Shown here piece after piece: positions 1-7,742 of a stretch of 21,952 nt of DNA; the first letter of the stretch is position 1, and the number at the start of each line of letters is the position of its first letter. The notes beneath the pieces are model-generated. The model saw only the letters and a program-made list of their open reading frames with translations, was not told the DNA's origin and ran no database searches. The stretch covers positions 1-21,952 of the forward strand of contig DDCZ01000024.1 of the NCBI GenBank assembly GCA_002336485.1, in the 5' to 3' direction. This DNA is from Flavobacteriales bacterium UBA1993 (GTDB lineage: Bacteria; Bacteroidota; Bacteroidia; Flavobacteriales_G; Salibacteraceae). The translations under genes were made by a program, and so were the position numbers.

Positions 1-191
1 ACTCCCATTCCAAAGGATGTAACCGGCGCAATCAGGCTAAGTGGATTCGCAGATTCGCTCATAAAGATCATTGCACCATCCAATTGGGTGTTGCGTTGAA
101 CATTTAGCTGATTTAGTACTTGGTAATCAAATCCTTGTCCGATTGTCGTGAGAATAGGAAATGAGATCAATAGGCACAGCAGAAGCTTCAT
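1..191 (-). CDS. Probable PAP2-family phosphatase, N-terminal fragment
   Basis: This gene runs off the left edge of the window. Only 63 codons are visible, starting at the ATG at 191-189. The first ~20 residues (MKLLLCLLISFPILTTIGQG) look like a signal peptide or first membrane segment. The next stretch, LNQLNVQRNTQLDGAMIF followed by MSESANPLSLIAPV, resembles the N-terminus of Bacteroidota PAP2 (type 2 phosphatidic acid phosphatase-like) membrane proteins. The catalytic PAP2 motifs would lie further on and are not visible, so the family call rests on recall of the N-terminal pattern. The start overlaps the TAA stop of the upstream phosphatase gene by one base (TAATG), which suggests translational coupling and membership of the arsR-arsM operon. 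Its job there is unknown; phosphate or arsenate ester handling is only a guess. Confidence 0.55.
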   Translation of the reverse strand, partial: MKLLLCLLISFPILTTIGQGFDYQVLNQLNVQRNTQLDGAMIFMSESANPLSLIAPVTSFGMG

Positions 192-820
192 TATCCATTC
201 TTGATTTTTGAAAAGACGTACATCATTTCGCTGGCAATTTGCAGCGAGCGCTCCGTGTATTTTTCTGACTCCTGATCCGTGCCATCAAACAGCTTTGGGT
301 CGTTGTATCTTACAGGGAAACGTTTTTCTGCACCGACAATAACAGGACAGTTTTCGTCCGCATGCGCGCAGGTCATGATTGCGGCAAAGGCCGGCAATGC
401 TCCATCGGGTTGGTCATCAAAAACCTTGGAGTAGCATTTAACTGAAGGGTGGTCGTTAGAGAAACATACATAGTAATGCGGATTGTTTATTCCTTCTCGG
501 ATCACCTCAAAGCCTTGGGATTGAAGGGCCTCAACTGCTCGTGAATTGAATTCTGTAACTTCTACACCGCCTGAGTAACATTGTACTGCCACGTCATAAA
601 TTGCCGCCATGCACTGGGCCCAGATCTGCGCCAATTGACTCCGTCTGGAGTTGTGTGTGCAAATGAAGTTTAGGTGGATCGACTCTTTACGATCTCGTTT
701 TTCACTTACGTACTGCACAAGCTCGTCCAATGCACCCTTTCGATCATCAGGAATATCGATCGACTCGATTGTGAATAGCTGATCCTGGAGGGCAGGGAAG
801 AGGAGTTTGGTATTCTTCAT
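191..820 (-). CDS. Low-molecular-weight tyrosine phosphatase / arsenate reductase-like protein
   Basis: This 209-residue cytoplasmic protein has the LMW-PTP/ArsC fold signature. Its phosphate-binding loop is CTHNSRRS (Cys54 nucleophile, Arg60; CX5R-S). A conserved TCAHADENCP segment (Cys151, Cys158) is followed by GAEKR and a YNDP motif with an Asp near 174 that could act as general acid. The family's basic fold is ~130-150 residues, so this is the longer ~200-residue form common in Bacteroidota, with a ~45-residue N-terminal extension before the P-loop. Enzymes of this fold either dephosphorylate phosphotyrosine or reduce arsenate to arsenite with cysteine relay; the sequence cannot decide between them. 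The placement one base after arsM in an arsR-led operon favours an arsenate-related role: reduction would supply the arsenite that ArsM methylates. The start ATG at 820-818 directly follows the arsM stop. Confidence 0.82.
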   Translation of the reverse strand: MKNTKLLFPALQDQLFTIESIDIPDDRKGALDELVQYVSEKRDRKESIHLNFICTHNSRRSQLAQIWAQCMAAIYDVAVQCYSGGVEVTEFNSRAVEALQSQGFEVIREGINNPHYYVCFSNDHPSVKCYSKVFDDQPDGALPAFAAIMTCAHADENCPVIVGAEKRFPVRYNDPKLFDGTDQESEKYTERSLQIASEMMYVFSKIKNG

Positions 821-821
821 T

Positions 822-1715
822 CTAACAACAGCCAGAATTTGGGTTGCAGCTTCCTGAATCCGCTGTGCTGAGATCTGCCATTCTTATTTTTTGCTTTAGG
901 ATGGTGTTGCCTGGTTTTGAAGCAAAAACGGTTACACTAAAAATTCCCGTTTCGCCATTCTGAAAGGAGGCCATGGCTTCGGCATCTAGGTAGTTCGTTA
1001 GAATATCATCAGGTATGGAAATGACTTTCTCCTTTTGCACGGTGATTGATTCAAATCCAGCATCGGCTATGTGTTGCAAGTACGCCTCTTTTTGAATAGC
1101 GCCAGCTACGCACCCTGCATACATTTCTGCATCCTGCCTCAACGCTTCGGGTAGTTCGCCTACCAAAACCACATCGGATATGCTAAAGTGACCACCGGGT
1201 TTTAATACTCGGTAAATTTCGTTGATCACCTTTTCCTTATTCGGAACAAGGTTCAGAACACAATTACTGACCACTACATCCGCAGTATTATCGGCTACGG
1301 GCATATCGTCGATATCGCCTGCGCGAAATTCTACGTTGTTCAGCCCGAGTTTCTCCGCGTTTTCGCGTGCCTTGTTAATCATGGCCGGGGTAAAGTCGAT
1401 GCCAATCACCTTGCCTTCGACGCCGCATTCGTGTCGAGCCACAAAACAATCGTTGCCTGCGCCAGAACCTAAGTCAATGACGGTGTCGCCTTTTTTTATG
1501 TTGGCGAAGGCGGTTGGCAATCCGCATCCAAGTCCTAGGTCGGCATCGTCGTTGTATCCATCAACGTTGGTGTAGTCATCCATCATGATGTTGTAGACCT
1601 TGTTTGATGATGTGGTGGCACCGCAGCACGATGAGGCGTTCTGATCTTTGTCCTGTAAGGCTATTTCAGCGTACTTGTCTTTTACAATCTGTTTTAATTC
1701 TTCGGTAGTTTTCAT
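822..1715 (-). CDS. arsM: Arsenite S-adenosylmethionine methyltransferase ArsM
   Basis: The protein methylates arsenite with S-adenosylmethionine, giving methylated and often volatile arsenicals. The SAM-binding motif DLGSGAGND (81-89) and the acidic strand end VIGIDFTP (104-110) mark a class I methyltransferase. The family's arsenic-binding cysteines are all present: Cys30/Cys31 in SSCCGA, Cys64 in GLGCGLP, Cys152 in SNCVLNL and Cys202 in AGCVAG. The C-terminus carries more cysteines (SGSCNPNSGCC), a tail that may bind or hand on As(III). The start at 1715 (MKTTEELKQ, 297 residues) is preferred: the open frame continues 51 codons upstream, but that part overlaps arsR and does not look like an ArsM N-terminus. 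It lies 13 bp after arsR and 1 bp before the phosphatase-like gene, so the three are almost certainly cotranscribed. Confidence 0.93.
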   Translation of the reverse strand: MKTTEELKQIVKDKYAEIALQDKDQNASSCCGATTSSNKVYNIMMDDYTNVDGYNDDADLGLGCGLPTAFANIKKGDTVIDLGSGAGNDCFVARHECGVEGKVIGIDFTPAMINKARENAEKLGLNNVEFRAGDIDDMPVADNTADVVVSNCVLNLVPNKEKVINEIYRVLKPGGHFSISDVVLVGELPEALRQDAEMYAGCVAGAIQKEAYLQHIADAGFESITVQKEKVISIPDDILTNYLDAEAMASFQNGETGIFSVTVFASKPGNTILKQKIRMADLSTADSGSCNPNSGCC

Positions 1716-1728
1716 AGTATGTTGTGTG

Positions 1729-2064
1729 TTAGCAGCAGTTTCCATCGCCGCTGTTATCGTATTGATCAAATAATGTGTTGAGGAGGCCTTTGATTTCACT
1801 CCAGCGTTTGGGGTTGATGCAGTAGCTGATGCTGTTGCCTTCAATTGTTCCTTGTATAATACCCACATCCTTCAACTCTCTTAGGTGCTGGCTCACTGTA
1901 GCTTGGGCCAATCCTAGTTCCAAAACAAATTCTCCGTTGATGCATGCGTTGGCTCGAACCAAATGTTGGATAATGGCAATGCGCGCTGGGTGGGCGAGTG
2001 CCTTTGCCGTAAGCGCCAACTCATTTTGCACTTCTGTAAATAAATCTGTCTTGGTAATCCCCAT
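1729..2064 (-). CDS. arsR: ArsR/SmtB-family metalloregulatory repressor
   Basis: This 111-residue winged-helix repressor heads the arsenic operon. The core runs from ALAHPARIAIIQHL through the recognition helix AQATVSQHLRELKDVGII to the wing GTIEGNSISYCI. The classical ELCVCDL arsenic site of enterobacterial ArsR is absent. Where related Bacteroidota repressors often carry a Cys-x-Cys, this one has NACINGEF with a single cysteine (Cys41), plus a Cys near 92 and a terminal NCC pair, so the inducer site must be built differently. In this family, metalloid binding releases the repressor from its operator; an imperfect palindrome overlapping a promoter box lies 15-30 bp upstream of the start. As(III) or Sb(III) sensing is inferred from the neighbouring arsM. 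Confidence 0.9.
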   Translation of the reverse strand: MGITKTDLFTEVQNELALTAKALAHPARIAIIQHLVRANACINGEFVLELGLAQATVSQHLRELKDVGIIQGTIEGNSISYCINPKRWSEIKGLLNTLFDQYDNSGDGNCC

Positions 2065-2078
2065 TGGTTTATTGCTTC

Positions 2079-2115
2079 ATTGCAATATTACGATTAATGA
2101 TTGATTTGTTACAAA
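2079..2115 (-). promoter_or_regulatory. Candidate ars promoter with ArsR operator
   Basis: On the minus strand a TTTG (complement of 2112-2115) is followed after 21 bp by TAATATTG (complement of 2083-2090), close to the Bacteroidota -33 TTTG / -7 TAnnTTTG pattern. The -7 box sits inside the imperfect palindrome ATTGCAATATTACGAT (2079-2094, 6 of 8 base pairs symmetric around AATATT). A second small inverted repeat, ATTGC-6 nt-GCAAT (2071-2086), overlaps it. This is the layout expected for steric repression by ArsR. The call rests on pattern and position only. Confidence 0.5.
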
Positions 2116-2122
2116 TTTGACC

Positions 2123-2154
2123 AAAAAAAAGAGCTAGGTCCTTGAACCTAGCTC
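2123..2154 (-). terminator. Rho-independent terminator of the T9SS protein gene
   Basis: A perfect 9-bp stem (2131-2139 GAGCTAGGT with 2146-2154 ACCTAGCTC) closes a 6-nt loop. On the minus strand it is followed directly by eight T residues (complement of A at 2123-2130). It lies ~25 bp after the stop codon of the minus-strand gene ending at 2179 and separates that gene from the arsR promoter. Confidence 0.9.
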
Positions 2155-2178
2155 TCTCAATCAATTCAATAAAATTAC

Positions 2179-3534
2179 TTAATGAGACACCATCATTCGA
2201 TGAACAGACCTTCCGTAGCTTGATTCAATAGAGATGATGTACAAGCCATTCTCCATTTCTCTTACCTTGATTTCTTCGGTCTTTTTGTTCATGTTGGTTG
2301 TCCTATAAACAGCAGCTCCTAAGGCGTTGAATACCGTTATCTCAACATTGTCAGACCCCCAATCTTTGGCATTGATCAAGAATGACTCTGACGAAGGGTT
2401 AGGAAATAACGAAAACTGTGCACTGCTGGCGATGTTCACAACATTGGTAGTTGTATCACCAGTGGTCTCTTCTGGACATACGGAGCAGCTTTCCCAGCAT
2501 ACAGCTGGAAGCGTAGTGTCGCCTGTGATTACCAACAATCTATTCGTGAAACCATCTGTTGTCAATACACATGAATCTCCTTCAGTTAATGTCTCCTGAC
2601 CGGTCCAATTATCAAATGAGAATTTATACTCGACGGTATCTTGTGGCAATTCAACAGTGATCTCCCAAATGTCGTCACCGTCGCTATCGTCCATTGCGTT
2701 ACAGTTACCGCACCATCCATTGAATGTTCCGTTCAATTCTGGAGTAGTGTAAGAGCCTGTATACTCACTCATGTCTACTCTGAATGTAACCAACGAGCTG
2801 TCTACAGGTACAAAACACTCATCACAGTCTTCCCAGCATACTGCAGGTAGAACCACATCTCCGTTTAATACTTTGAATCGGTTTGTGAAACCAGAAGTTG
2901 TCTTAGTACAAACTATGCCTGAATCTAGTGTTTCTTGCCCTGCCCAGTTGTCGAACGAGAACTTGTACTCGATAGAGTCGTTTGTTAATGGAAGTGTTAC
3001 TTCCCAAATGTCATCGCCGTTTGAATCTGACATAACGTTACAGTTTCCGCACCATCCGTTGAAATCGCCATTGACCTCCGGAGTAGTGTACGTTCCAGTA
3101 TATTGAGACATATCGACTCGAAATGTTACGTTGGATGTGTCTGGAGGAAGCGCGCATTCCATGCAGCTTTCCCAACAGACTGCCGGTAATGTAGTATCGC
3201 CATTAATGTGAATGAATCGGTTAGTGAACCCGCTTGTTGTTTTTGTGCAACTTGTGTTTGGCGTTAGAGTCTCTTGTCCTCCCCAGTTATCGTGCGCAAA
3301 TTTATACTCGATTGAATCTTGAGTTAGGGGAAGGGTGACGTCCCAAATGCCGTCGCTGTTTGCATCTGACATGGCGTTACAGTTTCCGCACCATCCATTG
3401 AAGTCACCATTTACCTCTGGAGTCGTGAATGATCCTGAGTATTGGTTCATGTCTACCTGAAAGGTGACATTGTTTTGTGCGCTAACCCCAAATGAGAAAA
3501 TGAGGAAAAACGCGTAAAGTGTAAAGTGTTTCAT
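2179..3534 (-). CDS. T9SS-secreted protein with three tandem cysteine-rich carbohydrate-binding-like domains
   Basis: The 451-residue protein has no recognisable catalytic domain. A signal peptide (1-19, ending GVSAQ) is followed by three copies of one domain, near residues 22-127, 135-240 and 248-353, repeating with an exact 113-residue period. Each copy has the pattern VTFxVDM, a GxFNGWCGNC motif, IEYKFxxDNW, GFTNR and LPAVCW, with six cysteines at identical relative positions (49, 52, 96, 120, 124, 127 in copy 1), probably disulfide-bonded. The VDM...NGxFNGW...YKF pattern resembles Ig-like starch/glycogen-binding folds (CBM20/CBM48-like). Residues ~376-451 (FPNPSSESF ... NGLYIISIES) are a type A T9SS sorting domain, so the protein should be exported by T9SS and attached to or released from the surface. 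A role in binding the PUL's glucan is inferred from position. A 175-bp gap separates it from the GH16 gene, so it may have its own promoter; no convincing one was found. Confidence 0.8.
   Translation of the reverse strand: MKHFTLYAFFLIFSFGVSAQNNVTFQVDMNQYSGSFTTPEVNGDFNGWCGNCNAMSDANSDGIWDVTLPLTQDSIEYKFAHDNWGGQETLTPNTSCTKTTSGFTNRFIHINGDTTLPAVCWESCMECALPPDTSNVTFRVDMSQYTGTYTTPEVNGDFNGWCGNCNVMSDSNGDDIWEVTLPLTNDSIEYKFSFDNWAGQETLDSGIVCTKTTSGFTNRFKVLNGDVVLPAVCWEDCDECFVPVDSSLVTFRVDMSEYTGSYTTPELNGTFNGWCGNCNAMDDSDGDDIWEITVELPQDTVEYKFSFDNWTGQETLTEGDSCVLTTDGFTNRLLVITGDTTLPAVCWESCSVCPEETTGDTTTNVVNIASSAQFSLFPNPSSESFLINAKDWGSDNVEITVFNALGAAVYRTTNMNKKTEEIKVREMENGLYIISIESSYGRSVHRMMVSH
2476..3471 (-). repeat. 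Three tandem 339-bp coding repeats
   Basis: The three internal copies of the cysteine-rich domain occupy about 3154-3471, 2815-3132 and 2476-2793. Their period is exactly 339 bp (113 codons). They are clearly related at DNA level but diverged, so the duplication is not recent. Copies keep all six cysteines and the WCGNC motif. Confidence 0.85.
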
Positions 3535-3709
3535 CTTTCGTTTAATTGTTTGATAACAAGGATAATAAACTTATGGTAAATAGAACCTTAAGTATGTGAA
3601 AAATTATCAAGAATTTCCCAGAATAGCCTAAACAGCCGCATCATTGCGTAGAATTCGGTATCCGTTCTAGTTCAAAAAACTAAAACTTACGATGATTTGG
3701 AATAGTTGG

Positions 3710-4846
3710 CTATTGTTCTTGAAAGACTCGGACGTAGTCTACGAACATTTTTTGCGGAAACTCTGTACTTGAATCGGGCGATCCCGAAAAATCACCGCCA
3801 ACGGCTACATTGAAAATGAAGAAGAACTCTTCATGAAACTCAGATAACCCGCTTGGAGTGATATCTACGGAGTTGAACAATTGGTCGTCTAAATACCAAT
3901 TGATGGCGGTTTCATCCCATTTGATGGTATATACATGGAACTCATCCGCAAGCGTTCCTGTACTTAGTGTAGTTTTATCACCGTAGTTTGCGTAGGTTCC
4001 ATTATTATCCCAATGAATTGTTCCTAAAACAACATTATCTCCCTTTCCTGCTGCATTTCCGCCCGCCATTTCCATAATATCGATTTCTCCACAATATGGC
4101 CACCCAGCTGAAGGAAAGCTTTGCCCCAACATCCACAGTGCTGGCCACATGCCTTGACCAAACGGCATTGCAGCTCGGATGTCGATTCGTCCATATTTAA
4201 ACGATTGCTTATTCAAGGTGGTAATGCGAGAAGAAGTGTAGTTGTTGCCGTTAAAAAATTGCTCCTTCGCCTCGATTGTCAAATATCCATCACTAACTGA
4301 TGCGTTGTCTTCTGTATAATACTGGAGCTCATTATTACCCCAACCATTGCTTCCAGTTCCTATTTCGTAATTCCAATCCGAGGAGTTCAATGAGTTTCCA
4401 TCAAATTCGTCCTGCCAGACCAAGTCGTATCCTGAATACGAAGTAGGAGTGGAGTACCCAGCCGTTGGATAGTCACCTTCATTGCCAGGCACAGGAAAAG
4501 TGATCGTGACGGATTCTTCTTGCTGTATAAATTCGGATTCAGTTGCATGTGCTTTAACAACTACATCGTAGGTTCCTGCTTCTGAGTAAGTGTAGGAAAA
4601 TAGGCCATCCGATGCTTCGTCAGTAGTTGATTCGGTGCCTTCTGAAAATGTACATGTGTAGAAATTTGCCTTATCTGCTTTTGCCTCTATTGCGACTGTA
4701 CCATGGTCAATTGTATCAACCAGAAAGGAAATCTCGAGATTAGAAGGCAATGTAACCTCCGATGGTGGGTCATCCTTGCAACCCCATGAAAGAGCGACTA
4801 TAGTTATTAGAACTGCGATAAATGATTTTCGATTCCTGTACATCAC
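3710..4846 (-). CDS. GH16 endo-beta-1,3-glucanase (laminarinase-type) lipoprotein with PKD domain
   Basis: This 378-residue surface lipoprotein probably cleaves internal beta-1,3 (or mixed-linkage) glucan bonds. A lipobox ends at Cys23 (ALSWGC) and is followed by KDD, an acidic pattern compatible with the Bacteroidota surface export signal. Residues ~30-118 form a PKD/Ig-like domain (YTYSEAGTYDVVVKAH). The GH16 domain spans ~140-376, from LVWQDEFDG through NELQYYT to FFFIFNVAVGG. The catalytic motif is GEIDIMEMAG, with Glu254 as nucleophile, Asp256, and Glu259 as acid/base; the extra Met (ExDxME form) is typical of bacterial laminarinases rather than carrageenases or lichenases. It is the last gene of the SusCD operon, 26 bp after the PKD lipoprotein gene. 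The exact substrate is inferred; porphyran or agar activity is less likely. Confidence 0.92.
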   Translation of the reverse strand: MMYRNRKSFIAVLITIVALSWGCKDDPPSEVTLPSNLEISFLVDTIDHGTVAIEAKADKANFYTCTFSEGTESTTDEASDGLFSYTYSEAGTYDVVVKAHATESEFIQQEESVTITFPVPGNEGDYPTAGYSTPTSYSGYDLVWQDEFDGNSLNSSDWNYEIGTGSNGWGNNELQYYTEDNASVSDGYLTIEAKEQFFNGNNYTSSRITTLNKQSFKYGRIDIRAAMPFGQGMWPALWMLGQSFPSAGWPYCGEIDIMEMAGGNAAGKGDNVVLGTIHWDNNGTYANYGDKTTLSTGTLADEFHVYTIKWDETAINWYLDDQLFNSVDITPSGLSEFHEEFFFIFNVAVGGDFSGSPDSSTEFPQKMFVDYVRVFQEQ

Positions 4847-4872
4847 GTTAAATATTACGCAACCACGCGCGA

Positions 4873-6243
4873 TTAGTTTTGTTCAAAGTCATCTAAATGA
4901 AAAGTGCCAGCATTTGGAACATCCCACCCAGGAAAAACAACGAGTCTGTCATACGTATCAGCCGCTGCATCTGAAAAGTCAATTGAAACGAGTACCCATT
5001 CATTTGCCGTACTTACCGAAAAATCTTTTTCGACAAACTCGGCTGTGTTTGCCTGATTTTCGAGTTTAATTCTGAAGTCTCCTGTGTCCGGCGCCCAAAC
5101 TTTTACTTCAATATTGGTTGCGGTTGAGAAATCCAATTTATCCTCCAGATCTACGAAAATACCAGCCCAGGTTTCGTTTCCATGCACTGTTTCGAGCACG
5201 CGAGCACTCGTGTTAATTCCTGACACGTCGGGGTTGTCTAAATAGGCAATGGTGCTGTTGCCAAATGACGTAAACTCTGGCTCATCGTTTTCAAAGTCTA
5301 TGGGCAGCGCGTACCCAACTGTGGTGTCAGTGGTGTCTCCACCGCCTCCACCGCCGCCACCTCCGCCGGAATCATAGCCTTCAGGAACCAATCGAAGGTA
5401 CCATGCTAAATCCGCAGCTTCGCTGTCTTCGTACCGCAAAAACAACTCGTTTTCACCAATATTTATGATTTGATATGTGTGAACTCCAGCGTAGAACCCG
5501 ACAAAACTGCTACCCGAGAAGGTAATTGTAGTATCGCCTTCGGTAGAAATCGTCCACGTCTCGCCAAGCTGATCATCCAATGGTGATGTATAGTCGCCAA
5601 CAGACGCTTCATAAGAACCGGCGAAGTTTCCTGCCTGCGCCGAATTGATGTATACATCTCCATGTGTGATCATGTCAAAGGTGAACGCATCTAAGCTGAA
5701 ACGATATTTATCATCATACATTCCACCGCCTGCTTTTTCATTCTCGCCTGCTTCATAATATTCGGGAAAATTACCAGCTGCGCCTGCCGGATTGGGACCC
5801 ACGCCAAAGTGGCCAGCCAAGTTTGAGTCGATAACCCAAGTTTTAACACCTCCATTGTCAAGGCCTCCAGTCAGGAAATCGAATATCGGGCTGCTTAATA
5901 GGCTCAAATCGTCTTCAGCAATAACAATGTCTTGCGTGCTCATTGCGCTACCGCCTCTAGAAAAGATGGTTAACATTACTGTGTAAGTGCCCTTGCTTGG
6001 ATAGGATCCTTTGGCCTTTGTGCCTTGACCCTTTGTGCCATTCCCAAAATCCCAAACGGCGATTACGTCAGGATTGCTTGTGGTAAATTCGATGATATTG
6101 TCACTCTGAGCCGAAGCTTCAAACGTGAAAGCCGCATCCGCGTCCGTTGGCGGGTCGCCAAGTTCAGGAGCATCTTTTTTACACCCAAGGCTGATAAGCA
6201 ATATCAGAATTGTGGCCGATGAAAGTATATTGATCCGATTCAT
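4873..6243 (-). CDS. PKD-containing surface glycan-binding lipoprotein (SusE/SGBP position)
   Basis: The 456-residue lipoprotein has no recognisable catalytic motif. Its lipobox ends at Cys21 (LLISLGC), followed by KKDAPE, which fits the surface-export pattern. A PKD domain covers ~36-110 (VWDFGNGTKGQG ... GTYTVMLTI). A Trp/Tyr/Gly-rich middle domain at ~118-290 (VKTWVIDS, GGGMYDDKYRF, WYLRLVPEGY) is one I cannot name. A run of ten glycines (293-302) and a Thr/Asp-rich linker lead to a C-terminal beta-rich domain at ~310-456 (PIDFEND, VKVWAPDTGDFRIKLE, FHLDDFE) that resembles a galactose-binding-like CBM. It occupies the slot after susD where PULs keep SusE/F or other surface glycan-binding proteins. 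Spacing is 18 bp from susD and 26 bp to the GH16 gene. A beta-glucan-binding role is inferred from architecture and context. Confidence 0.75.
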   Translation of the reverse strand: MNRINILSSATILILLISLGCKKDAPELGDPPTDADAAFTFEASAQSDNIIEFTTSNPDVIAVWDFGNGTKGQGTKAKGSYPSKGTYTVMLTIFSRGGSAMSTQDIVIAEDDLSLLSSPIFDFLTGGLDNGGVKTWVIDSNLAGHFGVGPNPAGAAGNFPEYYEAGENEKAGGGMYDDKYRFSLDAFTFDMITHGDVYINSAQAGNFAGSYEASVGDYTSPLDDQLGETWTISTEGDTTITFSGSSFVGFYAGVHTYQIINIGENELFLRYEDSEAADLAWYLRLVPEGYDSGGGGGGGGGGDTTDTTVGYALPIDFENDEPEFTSFGNSTIAYLDNPDVSGINTSARVLETVHGNETWAGIFVDLEDKLDFSTATNIEVKVWAPDTGDFRIKLENQANTAEFVEKDFSVSTANEWVLVSIDFSDAAADTYDRLVVFPGWDVPNAGTFHLDDFEQN

Positions 6244-6261
6244 AATAAAGACGGTATAAGA

Positions 6262-7734
6262 TTAATAATTTGGATTTTGATCCCAGATTCCTCCGGCCAA
6301 GTCAATTTCAATTTGTGGGATTGGAAATAATTCGTGTTTTCCAGCAACAAAATCAGTGATTTCATTTTCAGCCTGACCGGTTCGTACAAGGTCGAAGAAG
6401 CGATGACCTTCACCTGAAAGCTCTAATCTGCGTTCTTGCCATATAGCCTGGGTTAGGGCATCGCCAGAACTGCTCAATCCTCCAAGTCCAACTCGGGCCC
6501 GAACTTCATTTACGTATTGCTGAGCTTTTCCATCAGTGCCATTTTCGCTATGAGCCTCCGCTGCCATCAATAGGACATCGGCATAGCGGATAACCCGATA
6601 ATTTACTGGACTAGTCAAATCATTATCTGGTAGCCCGATTTCTCCTTGGCGCTTGATGTACTTGTTGTTGTAGTATCCAGTATGACCTCCACCGCCCACA
6701 GCATACGTTATTTCAGATGGATTTGATTGGTCGCTTATGAATGCATCGAGATCCAGAATAGTGGCCTCTCGACGAATATCACTAGAAGAAAATGCATCAT
6801 ATAAATTTTGAGTTGGCAAATTATAGCTGTTTCCGTCGCCATACACTGGGCCGTCGTATTGGCGGATACCATGGAACCCTGGAGCTGCGTTGCCTTCTAA
6901 ACAAATTAGGCATCCATAACCGCCTCCTTCTAATCCGCTGTATTCTATATCGAATACAGTCTCTGAATGCGCTTCGTTTCCGACGCTAAAGAGGGCATTA
7001 TAATCGTCAATAAGGGCATAGTTGTTACTCTCTATTACTTGGTCGAGTGTCGTTGCGCTCTCAGCGAATTTGTTTTGATAGAGATATACTTTTCCGAGAA
7101 GTGCAAGAGCGGAACCCTTAGTCACATGCCCTTTAACGGGGTTTGTCCAATCCAATACTTCGCTGGCATCCTTCAGATCTAATTCAATTTGTTCATATAC
7201 ATCGCTTGCTGGTGTTCTGTCTAATTCTGAAACTTCATCCACCCCAAGCCTTTCATCAACAATGAGAGGAACGTCACCAAAGTATTTAACCAATTGAAAG
7301 AAGTAGTAGGCTCTCAAGAATTTGGCCTCGGCTATGATTTGATCCTTACCAGTAAAATTGATATTGTCTTTGTTCTCAAGTAGATAGTTTGTGCGTGTGA
7401 TTCCTGCATAATTCCATCTGAATACGGATCTTAACTCTGTATTAACTGCGCCATGGGTCATGGCATCAATTTCATGTAATCCCTTGGTGTCCGTTACACT
7501 CTCACCACCAGCTATAGAATTGTCTGAGGCAATCTCACCGATCCAAATATTCATAAATGAGCCTTGCATTAGATCATATGCCCCAACCAAGGCAAGCTCA
7601 TAGTCTTGTGGATTGGTGAAGTAGTTCTCCGCATCCTGGGTAAATAAAGGATCCGTTTCGAGGAATTTATTGCAACCCGTTGTAACAACAAATGCAATTG
7701 AACTAGCGATTAATATCCTTGTTAAAGTTCTCAT
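6262..7734 (-). CDS. susD: SusD/RagB-family outer-membrane glycan-binding lipoprotein
   Basis: This 490-residue lipoprotein forms the lid of the SusC transporter and binds oligosaccharides at the cell surface. The lipobox ends at Cys21 (VVTTGC), and NKFLETDP follows, the usual SusD start. Family hallmarks are present: the helical TPR-like N-terminal half with AEAKFLRAYYFFQLVKYFGDVPL, and the C-terminal RYADVLLMAAEAH, QYVNEVRARVG and IWQERRLELSGEGHRFFDLVRTG segments, ending in FPIPQIEIDL. Length fits the family. It lies 8 bp after susC and 18 bp before the PKD lipoprotein gene, so it is cotranscribed. The beta-glucan substrate is inferred from the linked GH16 and GH3 enzymes; SusD sequence alone does not show it. 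Confidence 0.95.
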   Translation of the reverse strand: MRTLTRILIASSIAFVVTTGCNKFLETDPLFTQDAENYFTNPQDYELALVGAYDLMQGSFMNIWIGEIASDNSIAGGESVTDTKGLHEIDAMTHGAVNTELRSVFRWNYAGITRTNYLLENKDNINFTGKDQIIAEAKFLRAYYFFQLVKYFGDVPLIVDERLGVDEVSELDRTPASDVYEQIELDLKDASEVLDWTNPVKGHVTKGSALALLGKVYLYQNKFAESATTLDQVIESNNYALIDDYNALFSVGNEAHSETVFDIEYSGLEGGGYGCLICLEGNAAPGFHGIRQYDGPVYGDGNSYNLPTQNLYDAFSSSDIRREATILDLDAFISDQSNPSEITYAVGGGGHTGYYNNKYIKRQGEIGLPDNDLTSPVNYRVIRYADVLLMAAEAHSENGTDGKAQQYVNEVRARVGLGGLSSSGDALTQAIWQERRLELSGEGHRFFDLVRTGQAENEITDFVAGKHELFPIPQIEIDLAGGIWDQNPNY

Positions 7735-7742
7735 ATCTAGTA

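Noticed and set aside
1222..1575. 117-residue plus-strand open frame
   Set aside because: It is antisense to the conserved SAM-binding core of arsM and has low-complexity composition.
1716..1868. 51-codon upstream extension of arsM
   Set aside because: It overlaps arsR in another frame and its composition (Ala/Thr/Ser-rich) does not resemble an ArsM N-terminus.
3640..3709. Possible terminator after the GH16 gene
   Set aside because: Only weak stems (5 bp TAGTT/AACTA, and AGAACGG with a bulge) are present, without a clean following T-run on the minus strand.
5336..5371. GC-rich triplet run resembling a microsatellite
   Set aside because: It encodes the Gly10 linker with mixed glycine codons inside an intact lipoprotein gene, so it is a protein linker.
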